A DNA stretch of 64,000 nucleotides, from the NCBI RefSeq assembly GCF_963667405.1, contig NZ_OY763408.1, forward strand, positions 891,757 through 955,756, written 5' to 3'. The position numbers and the translations under genes were made by a program. Origin of the DNA: an uncultured Sphaerochaeta sp. Its GTDB lineage: Bacteria; Spirochaetota; Spirochaetia; Sphaerochaetales; Sphaerochaetaceae. Below the pieces are notes generated by a model that had not been told where the DNA came from, searched no databases, and saw only the letters and a program-made list of their open reading frames with translations. This document shows, piece by piece, positions 22,642-31,969 of this stretch (positions are counted from its first letter, which is position 1; each line of letters opens with the position of its first letter).

Positions 22642-24108
22642 TTATTTTGCCAGAACTTCCTTGTTGAACGCTTCAATCATAGCATCGATTTGTTCAGCGT
22701 AGGCAGGAATCTGCTTCCAATAGTTCTTGTCATACCACTGGGCGTTGATCTCTTCGTACGTCTTGCCCTGCTGCTCAACCCAAGTGTAGTACTTGAGGTT
22801 GTGCACCCTGAGCCGTTCATAGTAGGAGAGCTCAAGAGCTCCATCAATGGTCTGGTGGTGGAAGCAACCGGCGAGAGCGCGCACTGCTGCGTACTCGTCG
22901 AAAGCGCCCTGGATCTCAGTCTGCTCTTTCAGGCGGGATGTGTACATCTCTGAACTGTCGGTCAGGACAGTGAGCACCACATCATCCTCACTCAGCTCGT
23001 AGTACTTGGCCATCTTGATGGCTGCAAGCACGTTGCCGATACCGCTGATGCCGTACAGGGGAAGGGTAGCGATGGCTTCATCGCTTACACCCATCTTCTT
23101 CAGGTACTCGATACCGGCAGGTTCATTGAAGAGACGGTAGATGTCCATGCAGTCCTGGTCGTCAACAGCGATGACCATATCGGTATTCCGTACGTTGTGT
23201 ACCCAGGGCACATGCTTGTCACCGATGCCTTCAATGCGGTGTCCGCCGAAACCGTTGCGCAGCAAGGTGGGGCACTGCAGAGCTTCGGCAGCGCCGATCT
23301 TGATCTGTGGGAAGTGTTCCTTCAGCGCATCACCAGCAGCGAGTGTTCCACCCGAACCGGTTGCGGAGACATAGCCACACACGTTCTCGGCTGCGACTTG
23401 CTCATCCTTGAGGATTTCGAGCAGAGCTGCACCGGTTACCGTGTAATGCCACAGGTAGTTGCCGAACTGGTCGAACTGGTTGAAGATGACAATGTGCTGA
23501 CCGCGCTCTGCATCGAGCTCATGGCACTTGTCAAAGATTTCCTTGACGTTTGATTCGCAACCGGGGGTGGCGATGACTTCGCCTGCGACGGTCTTCAGCC
23601 AGTTGAAGCGCTCCTGGCTCATCTCCTCGGGAAGGATGGCGATGGACTGGCAGCCAAGCAGTGAGGAGTTGTATGCACCACCACGGCAGTAGTTGCCGGT
23701 GGAGGGCCACACAGCCTGCTGGTTCACTGAGTCAAAGTTGCCGGAAACCAGAGCCGGAGCAAGACAACCATAGGTTGCGCCTACCTTATGGGCACCGGTG
23801 GGGAACCACTTGCCGACCAGACACAGGATCCTTGCCTTGATGCCGGTAAGTTCACGGGGAACCTCAACATAGTTGACACCACCAAAGGTGCCGCCCTGCT
23901 TGGTGGGCTCGTTCTTCCAGGTAATCCTGAAAAGATTGACGGGATCGACATCCCACAGCCCTACGTGGCTGAGCTTTTCCTTGATATCATCAGGTACGGT
24001 AGAAGGATCCACCATCTGCTTGAAAGTAGGAAGCAGGATTCCCTTTTCCTTACAGCGTTGGATGTTCTTTGCGCGCACTTCCTCATTGACATTCAGATTG
24101 ATCAACAT
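22642..24108 (-). CDS. fold-type II PLP-dependent lyase of unknown substrate
   Basis: 488 residues from ATG 24108, which has GGAGG eight bases upstream; the frame is open to 24156 without a better site. GKWFPTGAHKVGATYG carries the PLP lysine (about 108), PSTGNYCRGGA the phosphate-binding loop (about 135) and ATGSGGTLAAGDAL a later glycine loop. It is related to cysteine synthase and diaminopropionate lyase types but longer than either. E. coli has YgeX (diaminopropionate ammonia-lyase) in the same purine cluster; this protein is not a clear YgeX orthologue but may replace it. That is inference from position. Confidence 0.6.
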   Translation of the reverse strand: MLINLNVNEEVRAKNIQRCKEKGILLPTFKQMVDPSTVPDDIKEKLSHVGLWDVDPVNLFRITWKNEPTKQGGTFGGVNYVEVPRELTGIKARILCLVGKWFPTGAHKVGATYGCLAPALVSGNFDSVNQQAVWPSTGNYCRGGAYNSSLLGCQSIAILPEEMSQERFNWLKTVAGEVIATPGCESNVKEIFDKCHELDAERGQHIVIFNQFDQFGNYLWHYTVTGAALLEILKDEQVAAENVCGYVSATGSGGTLAAGDALKEHFPQIKIGAAEALQCPTLLRNGFGGHRIEGIGDKHVPWVHNVRNTDMVIAVDDQDCMDIYRLFNEPAGIEYLKKMGVSDEAIATLPLYGISGIGNVLAAIKMAKYYELSEDDVVLTVLTDSSEMYTSRLKEQTEIQGAFDEYAAVRALAGCFHHQTIDGALELSYYERLRVHNLKYYTWVEQQGKTYEEINAQWYDKNYWKQIPAYAEQIDAMIEAFNKEVLAK

Positions 24109-24427
24109 GTCTATTTCCTCCGTGGTGATACTGTGTTGCTTTTTCAGATTAGTCAAGTATACCGTAAAGAAGTAAAATGTAAAGCGATAATTCGTGAAAG
24201 TTGAATTTTTAGAAAATAATTTGCGTTAAGTAGTAGTATAATACAATTAATTTATCGGAAAGTACGTTTTGTGAATGAAAGCATTCTTGCATTCGGTCTG
24301 GAGAATGCGCCTGTAGACCAATGCAATTTGTTGCGAAATGTTGCATTTTTTATTGACTTCTCTTCAATCTGCATTAGAATGAATATGGTCGGGCCTCCGC
24401 CCGGCGACACCTTTTGAAGGAGTGAGT
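24109..24427. promoter_or_regulatory. divergent control region of the PLP gene and the ygfK operon
   Basis: Leftward promoter: TTTACA (24178-24183), 16 bp, TATACT (24156-24161). Rightward promoter: TTGACT (24353-24358), 16 bp, TAGAAT (24375-24380). Between them are an inverted repeat GCATTC/GAATGC (24289-24308) and the TTGC-N6-TTGC box at 24331-24344 just before the rightward -35. An additional TATAAT lies near 24236. No gene is present. Confidence 0.6.
24331..24344 (+). promoter_or_regulatory. TTGC-N6-TTGC box, copy 1 (ygfK)
   Basis: TTGCGAAATGTTGC. The two TTGC halves start 10 bp apart, one helical turn. The site ends 8 bp before the -35 box of the ygfK promoter, a place suited to an activator or a repressor. 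Matching sites lie at 35684, 41969 and 46622. Confidence 0.55.
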
Positions 24428-27400
24428 ATGGGAGACATCATGCGCCCAGTTCCCTTCTCGGAACTTATCAGTCGTATCGTCGGTGAATACCGTAACCATC
24501 ATGCAATTTTCGGCATCGCCGAAGAACAGTTCTACCAGGACGCAGGCAAGCACAGCCTCAGCGTTTTCAACCAAAGTTGCTCAACACCCGTGGGACCGGC
24601 AGCCGGCCCCCATACCCAGTTGGCACAGAACATCATTGCCAGCTATCTCGTCGGAGGCAGGTTCATCGAACTGAAGACTGTCCAGGTCATGGATACTCTG
24701 GAGATCGAGAAGCCCTGCATCGATGCCCGTGACGAGGCATACAACGTAGAGTGGTCCACCGAGTTCACCCTTCCCAAGGCTTGGGATGAGTATGCCAAGG
24801 CTTGGATCATCCTGCACGTGCTCGAGGCAGCAATGCACAAGGGCAAGTTTGAGAAGCCTTCCTTTATCTTCAATATGTCTGTCGGGTACAACCTCGAAGG
24901 CATCAAGACAGCGAAGATGCAGCAGTACATCGATTCCATGATTGATGCACGCAAGGATGAGCGGTTCAACGAGTATCTCAAGGAACTTGAGGCAATGCTC
25001 GACGAAGGGCTCTTCGAAGGTACTCCCTGGGAAGGCCTCGAGAAGAAGCTGAAGGGCATCAGCACCAAGATCAGTGCAAACATCAGCCCTTCGACCACCT
25101 TGAGCACCATGCATGGCTGTCCTCCGAAAGAGATCGAGGCCATCTGCACCTACATGCTCACCGAAAAGAAGGTCGATACATTCGTCAAGCTCAATCCCAC
25201 CCTGCTCGGCTTCGATGCAGTGCGCAAGATCCTTGATGACCTCGGTTTCGATTACATCACCCTTACCCGTGAGAACTTTGAGCATGACCTGCAGTATACG
25301 GATGCCATTGCCATGCTTCACCGCCTGGTGGACCTTGCCAAGAAAGAGGGCAGGGGCTTCGGCGTCAAGCTCACCAATACCTTGGGCTCGGTGAATGACC
25401 AGGGCGTGCTTCCCGGCAACGAGATGTACATGTCCGGTCGTTCCCTGCTTCCCATCTCCACGACGGTTGCAACCCTGCTGAGCAAGGAGTTTGGCGGAAA
25501 GCTTCCCATCTCCTACAGTGGTGGCGCTACCGCATTCACCGTCAAGGACCTCTTTGAAAGCGGCATCCGCCCCATCACCTTGGCCACCGACATGCTCAAG
25601 CCCGGTGGGTACACCCGCCTCAAGCAGATGGTGGAAATCCTGAACACCAGCAAGGCCTGGTCGATGGACGGCATCGATGTGAAGAAGGTTGAGAAACTCT
25701 CCGAGACTTCACGCACCACCGACTTTGAGGTGACCGGCAAGGAGTTCCGTGGGGAAGATACGATCAAGATCGGGGAAAAACTTCCGCTCTTCGATTGTTA
25801 TGTCGCCCCCTGCCAGGTAGCTTGTCCGATTCATCAGGATGTTCCTGAGTACGTACAGCTGGTCGGCCAGGGTCGCTATGGTGAAGCTCTCGCCCTCATT
25901 TATGACAAGAACGCCCTTCCTGCCATCACCGGCCACATCTGTGACCACCAGTGCCAGCTCCATTGCACCCGTATGGATTATGAGGGTGCCGTGCATATCC
26001 GTGACTTGAAGCGCATTGCCGTGGAGAACGGTTTTGATGAGTACAAGAGCATGTGGGAAGGTCCCACCGATAAGACGGATGTGAAAGCCGCTGTCATCGG
26101 TGCAGGTCCTGCAGGTCTGAGTGCTGCCTACTTCCTCGCCCGTGCAGGGTTCGACACTTCTGTCTTCGAGCGTGAGGAGAGTGCCGGTGGTGTGGTTCGC
26201 CATGTCATACCCGGTTTCCGTCTCCCGGTTGAGGCAATTGAGAGCGATGTTGAGTTCATCAAGGCACACGGCGTACAGTTCAACTTTGGGGTTGAGACCG
26301 AGAAGATGACCGTAGAAGCACTGCGCAATGCAGGCTATTCCTACATCTTCTATGCCATCGGCAGCGAAGTGGACAACGACATCCCCTTGGTGGGAGACCG
26401 CAGCCGGGTACGGCCCTCGCTCTCCTTCCTCGCTTCCTTCCGCAAGGATCCCTCCACACTTTCGCTGGGCAAGAACGTAGTGGTTGTCGGTGGTGGAAAC
26501 ACTGCAATGGACAGCGCCCGCGCAGCCCTGCGCATTCCCGGTGTAGAAAAGGTTTCTGTCATCTACCGCAGAACCGAGAACGAGATGCCTGCCGACCTTG
26601 AGGAGTACGGACTCGCAAGGAAGGAGCACATTGACTTCATCTTCCTGGCCAATCCTGAACGCTTTGACGGCAATGTCCTTACCGTGCGCAAGATGGCCCT
26701 TGGTGAAAAGGATTCCAGTGGCAGAAGACGACCCGTTGCAACCGACGAGACCTTCACCCTTGAGGCAGACACCATGATCACCGCCATCGGTGAGCATGCA
26801 GATACCGAGAAGCTCACCTGGTACGGCGTACCGGTGAATGAGAAGGGCTGGCCCATCTCCAACGAAGAGACCAAGGAATCGAAGATGGAGAATGTGTACG
26901 TCATCGGTGATGCCCAGAGCGGGCCTTCCACCGTCGTACGCTGTATCGCCAGCGCAAGAAGTGCAGTGGAAGCAGCCATCGACAAGGTTCTTGGCCCTGA
27001 GGAGGACGAGGAAGAAGGGTGTGGTTGCGGTCATGACCATGACGAGGATCACGAATGCACCTGTGAAGATGGTTGTGACTGTGATGATGACGATGATGAG
27101 GAGATGACGGACGAGGAACGTGTCGAGCTGGAGAAAGACGAGAACGAATTCTTCGCTGAAGTGGCTGACAAGAAGCGTATGATTCTTCCCTCAAAGAAAT
27201 TTGGGGACAAGGAATTCGCTGCAACTGAAGCTGCACGCTGTCTTGAATGTTCCTACCTGTGCAACAAGTGTGTCGATGTATGCCCGAACCGGGCAAACGT
27301 TGCCATTGATGTACGCAATACCGGCGTTTTTTCCGATCCTTTCCAGATTCTTCACCTTGATGCCTACTGCAACGAATGCGGCAACTGTGAGACCTTCTGT

Positions 27401-27658
27401 CCCTATGATGGTGGTCCGTACCGCAAGAAGTTCACCTTGTTCAGCCTCAAGGAAGACTTTGAGAACTCTGAGAACAGCGGCTTCTATGCAGAGGGTGAGG
27501 ACATCCTGATCCGTCTTGACGGCAAGATCTACAACTGCTCGATGGATGCTGATGGGATCCTGACCGGGGATGAGGAAGGAGTCACCGACGAAGTGGCTGC
27601 TTTGATCGGGGAAGTGTATACCTCATACAGCTACCTGCTTGGGTACGTTGAAGCGTAA
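24428..27658 (+). CDS. ygfK: YgfK-like iron-sulfur flavoprotein of purine catabolism
   Basis: 1076 residues (E. coli YgfK about 1030). N-terminal TIM-barrel flavin domain (1-440, like dihydropyrimidine dehydrogenase). A GltD-like domain with CQVACPIHQDVPEY and HICDHQCQLHC (about 460-515) follows. FAD site VIGAGPAGLSAAYF (about 555) and NAD(P) site VVGGGNTAMDSARAAL (about 686) are clear. Two C-terminal [4Fe-4S] motifs (CLECSYLCNKCVDVCP, CNECGNCETFCP) end the chain. Between them and the NAD domain is an odd Cys/His/Asp-rich insert (about 863-892). YgfK belongs to the anaerobic urate/purine pathway and is thought to reduce a purine-derived intermediate. ATG 24428 has AAGGAG five bases upstream. 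Confidence 0.88.
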   Translation: MGDIMRPVPFSELISRIVGEYRNHHAIFGIAEEQFYQDAGKHSLSVFNQSCSTPVGPAAGPHTQLAQNIIASYLVGGRFIELKTVQVMDTLEIEKPCIDARDEAYNVEWSTEFTLPKAWDEYAKAWIILHVLEAAMHKGKFEKPSFIFNMSVGYNLEGIKTAKMQQYIDSMIDARKDERFNEYLKELEAMLDEGLFEGTPWEGLEKKLKGISTKISANISPSTTLSTMHGCPPKEIEAICTYMLTEKKVDTFVKLNPTLLGFDAVRKILDDLGFDYITLTRENFEHDLQYTDAIAMLHRLVDLAKKEGRGFGVKLTNTLGSVNDQGVLPGNEMYMSGRSLLPISTTVATLLSKEFGGKLPISYSGGATAFTVKDLFESGIRPITLATDMLKPGGYTRLKQMVEILNTSKAWSMDGIDVKKVEKLSETSRTTDFEVTGKEFRGEDTIKIGEKLPLFDCYVAPCQVACPIHQDVPEYVQLVGQGRYGEALALIYDKNALPAITGHICDHQCQLHCTRMDYEGAVHIRDLKRIAVENGFDEYKSMWEGPTDKTDVKAAVIGAGPAGLSAAYFLARAGFDTSVFEREESAGGVVRHVIPGFRLPVEAIESDVEFIKAHGVQFNFGVETEKMTVEALRNAGYSYIFYAIGSEVDNDIPLVGDRSRVRPSLSFLASFRKDPSTLSLGKNVVVVGGGNTAMDSARAALRIPGVEKVSVIYRRTENEMPADLEEYGLARKEHIDFIFLANPERFDGNVLTVRKMALGEKDSSGRRRPVATDETFTLEADTMITAIGEHADTEKLTWYGVPVNEKGWPISNEETKESKMENVYVIGDAQSGPSTVVRCIASARSAVEAAIDKVLGPEEDEEEGCGCGHDHDEDHECTCEDGCDCDDDDDEEMTDEERVELEKDENEFFAEVADKKRMILPSKKFGDKEFAATEAARCLECSYLCNKCVDVCPNRANVAIDVRNTGVFSDPFQILHLDAYCNECGNCETFCPYDGGPYRKKFTLFSLKEDFENSENSGFYAEGEDILIRLDGKIYNCSMDADGILTGDEEGVTDEVAALIGEVYTSYSYLLGYVEA

Positions 27659-27669
27659 GGGAGAAAGCC

Positions 27670-28992
27670 ATGGCTACTACAGTTATTACCCATGTACGGG
27701 TGATGCAGACCCAGATGCCGTTTTCCGTAGAGGAAGATGTCGATATTGTCATCACCGATGATGTCATCAAGGCAGTGGGCAAGGGAGCAGCTGAACAAGT
27801 CCAGGCCGACAAGGTGATTGACGGCCGGGGCAAGACAGTGATCCCGGGCAATGTCTGTGCACACCATCACTACTATTCCGGTCTTTCACGGGGCATGCTG
27901 ATTTCAGCCGGCCCCCAGAATGACTTCATCCAGGTACTCAAGGAGTGGTGGTGGCGCCTGGATCGTGGGCTGGATGAGGAAGCTTGTTATTACAGCTCTC
28001 TCATCTGCTCGCTTGATGCAATCGCCAGCGGCACGACCACCTGCATTGACCATCATGCCAGCCCTGCCTACATCAAGGGCTCGCTCGATACCATTGCCAA
28101 GGGCATGGAAGAGATTGGGGTGCGTGGCTCGACTTGCTATGAGGTCACCGACCGCAATGGTGGCATGAGCGAGGTTGAGGCCGGGGTGGAGGAGAACCTT
28201 CGCTTTGCGATGGCATCCAAGAGCCGGACGCTCGTCAAGGGAATGATCGGTGGGCATGCCCCCTTCACCATTCCCGATGAAGGTTTGCGCCTGATGTCCG
28301 AGGCAATGAAAGAGAGTGGGGCAGGCATGCACCTGCATGTGGCTGAGGACAAGTATGATGTGGTCCATAGCCATCACAAGTACCACCTCGACATTGTCGA
28401 CCGGCTGGAGAAGTTCGGCCTCTTGACCGACAACTCGCTGTTGGTGCACGGCCTCTGGCTCAACGAGGCTGAGATCGAGAAGCTCAATGCCCACGATTGT
28501 TTCTTCGCCCACAATGGACGCAGCAACATGAACAACAATGTCGGGTACTGCCAGAATATCCAGAAGGTGAAGAATCTGGTCATCGGCACCGATGGGTGCG
28601 GTGGCAACATGTTCGAGGAGCTCAAGCTTGCCTTCTTCAAGCACAAGGACCAGGGTGGTTCCTGGTGGCCGAGCAACTATGTCTCAGCACTGAACCGAGG
28701 CAACCAGCTGGTGGAAAAGTACTTTGACGGAAAGTTCGGCAAGGTGGAAGCCGGCTACAAGGCCGACCTCACCATCTGCGACTACCATGCACCGACCCCG
28801 CTCGTAGCTGACAACGCCGCAAGTCATTTTGTCTGGGGTATGAGCAGCAATTGTGTGGAAAGTGTCATGGTCAACGGCAAACTGGTGATGGAAAACCACC
28901 AGTTCCCGGGACTTGATGTTGAGCGTATCTACGCTGAGGCGGCCAAGGTTGCCAAGCGCGTATGGGAAAAAGTGGACAAAATCGCTCCGTAA
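27670..28992 (+). CDS. ssnA: SsnA-like aminohydrolase
   Basis: 440 residues of the amidohydrolase superfamily. Metal ligands: AHHHYYSG near residue 64, H in MHLHVAEDKYD (about 220), H in LLVHGLWL (about 258) and GTDGCGGN (about 310). SsnA accompanies YgfK and XdhD in E. coli and in anaerobic purine degraders and is assigned as a deaminase or ring-opening hydrolase. It starts 11 bases after ygfK with AGGGAGA, so it is in the same operon. Confidence 0.88.
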   Translation: MATTVITHVRVMQTQMPFSVEEDVDIVITDDVIKAVGKGAAEQVQADKVIDGRGKTVIPGNVCAHHHYYSGLSRGMLISAGPQNDFIQVLKEWWWRLDRGLDEEACYYSSLICSLDAIASGTTTCIDHHASPAYIKGSLDTIAKGMEEIGVRGSTCYEVTDRNGGMSEVEAGVEENLRFAMASKSRTLVKGMIGGHAPFTIPDEGLRLMSEAMKESGAGMHLHVAEDKYDVVHSHHKYHLDIVDRLEKFGLLTDNSLLVHGLWLNEAEIEKLNAHDCFFAHNGRSNMNNNVGYCQNIQKVKNLVIGTDGCGGNMFEELKLAFFKHKDQGGSWWPSNYVSALNRGNQLVEKYFDGKFGKVEAGYKADLTICDYHAPTPLVADNAASHFVWGMSSNCVESVMVNGKLVMENHQFPGLDVERIYAEAAKVAKRVWEKVDKIAP

Positions 28993-29043
28993 CTACGGGC
29001 GATGACGATGCATATGACCAGACGGTCAAAGGGGAATAGCAAG

Positions 29044-30258
29044 ATGACAATTCAGGAACAGATCAGGGCCAAGGCCGCCGAGTACCGTGATTACACGGCT
29101 CTCAATCTCTCGAAAATGGTGCAGACCAAGAGCTACAGCTCCCAGGAAGAGGATGTCTGCCGCCTCATCGTCACCCTCTGCGAAGAGGCCGGATTTGATG
29201 AAGTGTACATTGATGGACTTGGTTCGGTGATCGGGCGTGTGGGCAACGGGCCCAAGAAGCTCGCATTCGATGCTCACATTGATACAGTGGAAGTCGGAAA
29301 CCTCAAGAACTGGGATTTCGATCCGTTCAGTGGGGAGATCAAGGACGGCAAGGTTTTTGGACGCGGAACTTCCGACCAGAAGGGTGGTGCTGCATCCATG
29401 ATCACCGCCGGACGCATTCTCAAGGAACTGTGCTACGGTGGTGAGTACACCGTGTACTTCACCTTCACCGTCATGGAAGAAGACTGCGACGGCATGTGCT
29501 GGAAGTACCTGATCGAGGAAGAGAACTTCCGCCCCGATCTGGTGGTTTCCACCGAGCCGACCAGCTGCCGCCTCTATCGTGGTCACCGCGGCCGCATGGA
29601 GATCCGCGTGATCCTCAAGGGCATTTCCTGCCACGGCAGTGCTCCCGAGCGCGGTGTCAGTGCAGCCTACAAGGCAGCAAAGGCAGCTCTCGCCATTGAG
29701 CAGCTGAACAAGGACCTGCAGCCGGATGAAGAGAAGTTCCTCGGAAAGGGAACCATCACTGTCAGCCAGATGGACGTCAAGGGCCCCAGCCAGTGTGCTG
29801 TCGCCGACTATGCCATGATTTACTGTGACCGCCGCCTGACCTGGGGTGAGGATGCAGATCTGGCCATCAGCCAGGTTCGTGAGTACATCTCCAAGGCAAC
29901 CGGTGACGATCCCGATTCCATCGTGGTCGAGATGCCCAACTACGAGAAGATCGGCTGGACCAAGAAGCCCTACTCGCAGGAACTCTACTTCCCCACCTGG
30001 AAGATCGATGCCGATCATCCGTTGGTAGAAGCTGGTGTTGCCGGTCATGAGGCTCTGTTTGGCAAGAAGCCGGTAGTCGACAAGTGGACCTTCTCCACCA
30101 ACCTGGTGGCAACCACCGGCAGGCACAAGATTCCCGCAATCGGGTTCGGCCCTGGCGATGAAGCCCAGGCACACGCACCGAACGAGATCAACCGTGTCGA
30201 TGACCTGGAGATCTGCGCTGCATTCTACGCCATGCTTCCGTACTCGTTGGAGAAGTAA
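29044..30258 (+). CDS. ygeY: YgeY-like M20 metallopeptidase-family hydrolase
   Basis: 404 residues from ATG 29044, the same size as E. coli YgeY. Zinc-site motifs FDAHIDTVEVG (about 75), GRGTSDQKGG (about 110), VMEEDCDG (about 144) and the dimerisation-lid motif ISCHGSAPERG are in order. YgeY-type enzymes hydrolyse acylated amino-acid-like intermediates (for example carbamoyl- or diaminopropionate-type) of the purine pathway. Third gene of the ygfK operon. Confidence 0.85.
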   Translation: MTIQEQIRAKAAEYRDYTALNLSKMVQTKSYSSQEEDVCRLIVTLCEEAGFDEVYIDGLGSVIGRVGNGPKKLAFDAHIDTVEVGNLKNWDFDPFSGEIKDGKVFGRGTSDQKGGAASMITAGRILKELCYGGEYTVYFTFTVMEEDCDGMCWKYLIEEENFRPDLVVSTEPTSCRLYRGHRGRMEIRVILKGISCHGSAPERGVSAAYKAAKAALAIEQLNKDLQPDEEKFLGKGTITVSQMDVKGPSQCAVADYAMIYCDRRLTWGEDADLAISQVREYISKATGDDPDSIVVEMPNYEKIGWTKKPYSQELYFPTWKIDADHPLVEAGVAGHEALFGKKPVVDKWTFSTNLVATTGRHKIPAIGFGPGDEAQAHAPNEINRVDDLEICAAFYAMLPYSLEK

Positions 30259-30580
30259 GCCAACCGGTACAAAGCTTTGCTTGGATATGCTACACTACAG
30301 CCACAGGGCTTTCGCCTTGTGGCTGTTTAAGGCTTCCCTTCCTTTATGTATGCAAATACATAATGGATGGGATGTGTGGGATACAGGCTGGGAAAGGGGC
30401 TCTTCCCTGTACATCCACACCACGAACGAAGACACCAAGGCAATGACGGCGACCCCCTTTCGCCTCTGCCTTCCTTGCGGAACAGCCCGCATGCCGTACC
30501 CATGTATTGCAGGACAGCTGCTGAGCAGCCATCATTTTTGAAGACACTTTGCATCCTGCAGAATAAGGAGATATGAAGGC
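30259..30580 (+). promoter_or_regulatory. gene-free gap with terminator-like hairpin and palindrome
   Basis: A long hairpin, CAGCCACA-g-GGC / GCC-t-TGTGGCTG (30298-30326), follows ygeY by 40 bases and has a short T-tail; it probably ends or attenuates the first transcript. Further on is a palindrome TATGTAT-GCAA-ATACATA (30345-30362), which may be an operator. The Shine-Dalgarno AAGGAG of the next gene is at 30565-30570. No credible gene lies here. Confidence 0.5.
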
Positions 30581-31969
30581 ATGAGTTCCTCGCTTCTCTT
30601 ACAGAACATATACTGCCTCCAACCGACATTCGACGGGCCCCAATACCATGGTGCCGACCTTCTGATCGTCGGAAACAAGGTTGAGGCGATTGCCCCGAAC
30701 GGGGGCTTGCGTGCAGCCGGCAAGGTCCGCACCATCGACTGCTCACGTCACGTGGTCATTCCGGGTTTGGTGAACACCCACCACCATTTCTATCAGACAC
30801 TGACACGCAACCATCCGGCGGTTCAGAACGCCAAGCTCTTTGATTGGCTGAAATTCCTCTATGATGTCTGGAAATATGTTGATGAGGATGCCGTATATTA
30901 TTCTTCCATGCTTGCCATGGCTGAGCTTATGAAGACCGGTTGTACCCTTACCACTGACCACCACTACCTCTATCCCCGTTCCTTCAAAGGGGATCTGATG
31001 GGGCTGCAGTTCGAGGCTGCCGATACCTTGGGTATGCGATTCAGCCCGACCCGCGGCTCTATGAGCCTGAGCAAGAAGGACGGAGGACTTCCTCCCGACA
31101 GCGTTGTTCAAACCGAAGACGAAATCCTGAGCGACAGTGAACGCTGCATCAAGACCTATCATGACAGCGCTCCCGACGCCATGCACAAGATAGCACTTGC
31201 TCCCTGTTCCCCCTTCAGTGTCACCAAGGAACTGATGCGGGATACCGCAGCACTCGCAAGAAAGTATGGGGTGCGTCTGCATACCCACCTCTGTGAAACC
31301 TATGATGAGGCGGATTTCTGCCAGTCCATGTATGGGATGCGCCCGGTGGAGCTGATGCAGGAGTGCAATCTCATCGGCTCTGATGTGTGGTATGCCCATG
31401 GCATCCATTTCAACGATGAGGAACTGAAGGTGCTCAAAGAGACCGGTTCCCACATCGCCCACTGCCCCAGTTCGAACATGCGCCTTGGAAGCGGCATCTG
31501 CCGTGTCAAGGAGATGAAGGAGATGGGCATCAATGTTGCCTTGGCCGTCGATGGAAGTGCCAGCAATGACAGTTCCGATATGCTTGCCGAAGTGCGGCAG
31601 GCCCTGCTGTTGCAGCGGGTCCGGTATGGTGCGGATGCACTGACTGCCAACGAGGCCTTCTCCATTGCCACCGAGAACGGAGCGAAGCTGCTCAACTTCT
31701 CCCAAGTCGGTCGGCTTGAGAAGGGCTGGGCTGCCGATCTTGCCATCTTCGACGTCTCGACGCTGCCGTATGCAGGGAGCCAGAGCGATCCGGTTGCAAG
31801 TCTGCTCTTCTGTGGTACCAACCACAACACCGATTATACGATCATCAACGGAAAAGTCGTGGTCGACCACGGCCAGTTGGTCGGCTTTGATGAACAGGAG
31901 CTTGCCGACAAGGCGAATGCCATCAGCAAGCGCATGCTTGAGAAAGCAGAAAGACAGGAGGCTGTATGA
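30581..31969 (+). CDS. 8-oxoguanine deaminase-type amidohydrolase
   Basis: 462 residues. VNTHHHFYQTLTRNHP (about 66) gives the first metal His pair; TTDHHYLYP follows (about 125); RLHTHLCET, YAHGIHFND and VDGSASND supply the remaining ligands. The FYQTLTR and NHPAVQ motifs match 8-oxoguanine deaminase and hydroxydechloroatrazine-type enzymes. Deamination of 8-oxoguanine gives urate, which fits the surrounding pathway. It overlaps the next gene by four bases. Confidence 0.8.
   Translation: MSSSLLLQNIYCLQPTFDGPQYHGADLLIVGNKVEAIAPNGGLRAAGKVRTIDCSRHVVIPGLVNTHHHFYQTLTRNHPAVQNAKLFDWLKFLYDVWKYVDEDAVYYSSMLAMAELMKTGCTLTTDHHYLYPRSFKGDLMGLQFEAADTLGMRFSPTRGSMSLSKKDGGLPPDSVVQTEDEILSDSERCIKTYHDSAPDAMHKIALAPCSPFSVTKELMRDTAALARKYGVRLHTHLCETYDEADFCQSMYGMRPVELMQECNLIGSDVWYAHGIHFNDEELKVLKETGSHIAHCPSSNMRLGSGICRVKEMKEMGINVALAVDGSASNDSSDMLAEVRQALLLQRVRYGADALTANEAFSIATENGAKLLNFSQVGRLEKGWAADLAIFDVSTLPYAGSQSDPVASLLFCGTNHNTDYTIINGKVVVDHGQLVGFDEQELADKANAISKRMLEKAERQEAV

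Noticed and set aside
25709..27052. 447-codon minus-strand frame opposite ygfK
   Set aside because: Shadow of a gene with clear motifs on the plus strand.
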